This document shows positions 5,940-5,978 of a stretch of DNA of 5,978 nt, piece by piece. A program made the translations under genes and the position numbers. How positions within the stretch are numbered: the stretch's first letter is position 1; each line of letters starts with the position of its first letter. Under the pieces are notes generated by a model. The model was not told the origin of the DNA. It saw nothing but the letters and a program-made list of their open reading frames with translations, and did no database searches. Location: NCBI GenBank assembly GCA_031280455.1, contig JAITGR010000099.1, forward strand, positions 1-5,978, in the 5' to 3' direction. Origin of the DNA: Spirochaetaceae bacterium (GTDB lineage: Bacteria > Spirochaetota > Spirochaetia > Treponematales > Breznakiellaceae).

Positions 5940-5968
5940 ATTATACGCAAAAAAGCGGATAATGTTAA
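5940..5968 (-). promoter_or_regulatory. Near-consensus sigma-70 promoter giving a leaderless mRNA
   Basis: On the - strand, TTAACA (5968-5963) and TATAAT (5945-5940) are separated by exactly 17 bases: five of six and six of six matches to the consensus. Only six bases (GATAGT) lie between the -10 box and the ATG at 5933. Transcription normally starts about seven bases after the -10 box, so the first base would fall on or next to the A of the start codon. There is no Shine-Dalgarno sequence in the short gap. Confidence 0.82.
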
Positions 5969-5978
5969 GGGTGCGCGC

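Overview
This is a 5978-base stretch of ordinary-looking, gene-dense bacterial chromosome. It has six protein-coding genes, one cut by the left edge, and no tRNA, rRNA, CRISPR array, transposase or phage gene that I can see. The likely source is a spirochaete, perhaps a Treponema-like organism of fairly high GC. This is an inference from the hexokinase-type sugar kinase C-terminus, a spirochaete-style lipoprotein with a relaxed lipobox, a short response regulator with a small helical tail, and short dispersed palindromes. No single gene here proves the taxonomy.

Layout. On the + strand, positions 1-270 are the last 89 codons of a hexokinase-like kinase. After 12 bases comes purM (283-1368, purine synthesis), probably in the same operon. 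A gene-free stretch (1369-1738) holds a three-block CGGAA/TTCCG inverted repeat and then a candidate promoter for glgA. glgA (1739-3313, glycogen synthase) ends in an unusual Lys/Ala/Pro-rich tail encoded by an 18-bp tandem repeat. A TTG-started lipoprotein gene (3357-3902) follows after 43 bases. A stem-loop at 3922-3947 separates this rightward group from a leftward pair.

The leftward pair, read from the right edge, starts with a near-consensus promoter (5940-5968) so close to its gene that the mRNA should be leaderless. The first gene (5307-5933) is a REC-domain response regulator with an unassigned helical C-terminal region. The second (3978-5252) is a LolC/LolE-like (FtsX/MacB-fold) ABC permease with a GTG start. 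A 15-bp perfect palindrome lies between them, flanked by AAAGGA direct repeats. One of those repeats is the permease's ribosome binding site, which looks like a small palindromic element that landed in the site and restored it.

Functionally, the kinase and GlgA belong to sugar phosphorylation and glycogen storage and PurM to purine synthesis. The lipoprotein and the permease are envelope proteins, but they are on opposite strands, so a shared pathway is only a guess. No ABC ATPase lies with the permease. I see no complete novel system. The points most worth following are the leaderless promoter, the palindrome insertion in the ribosome binding site, the GlgA tail, and the permease paired with a response regulator.
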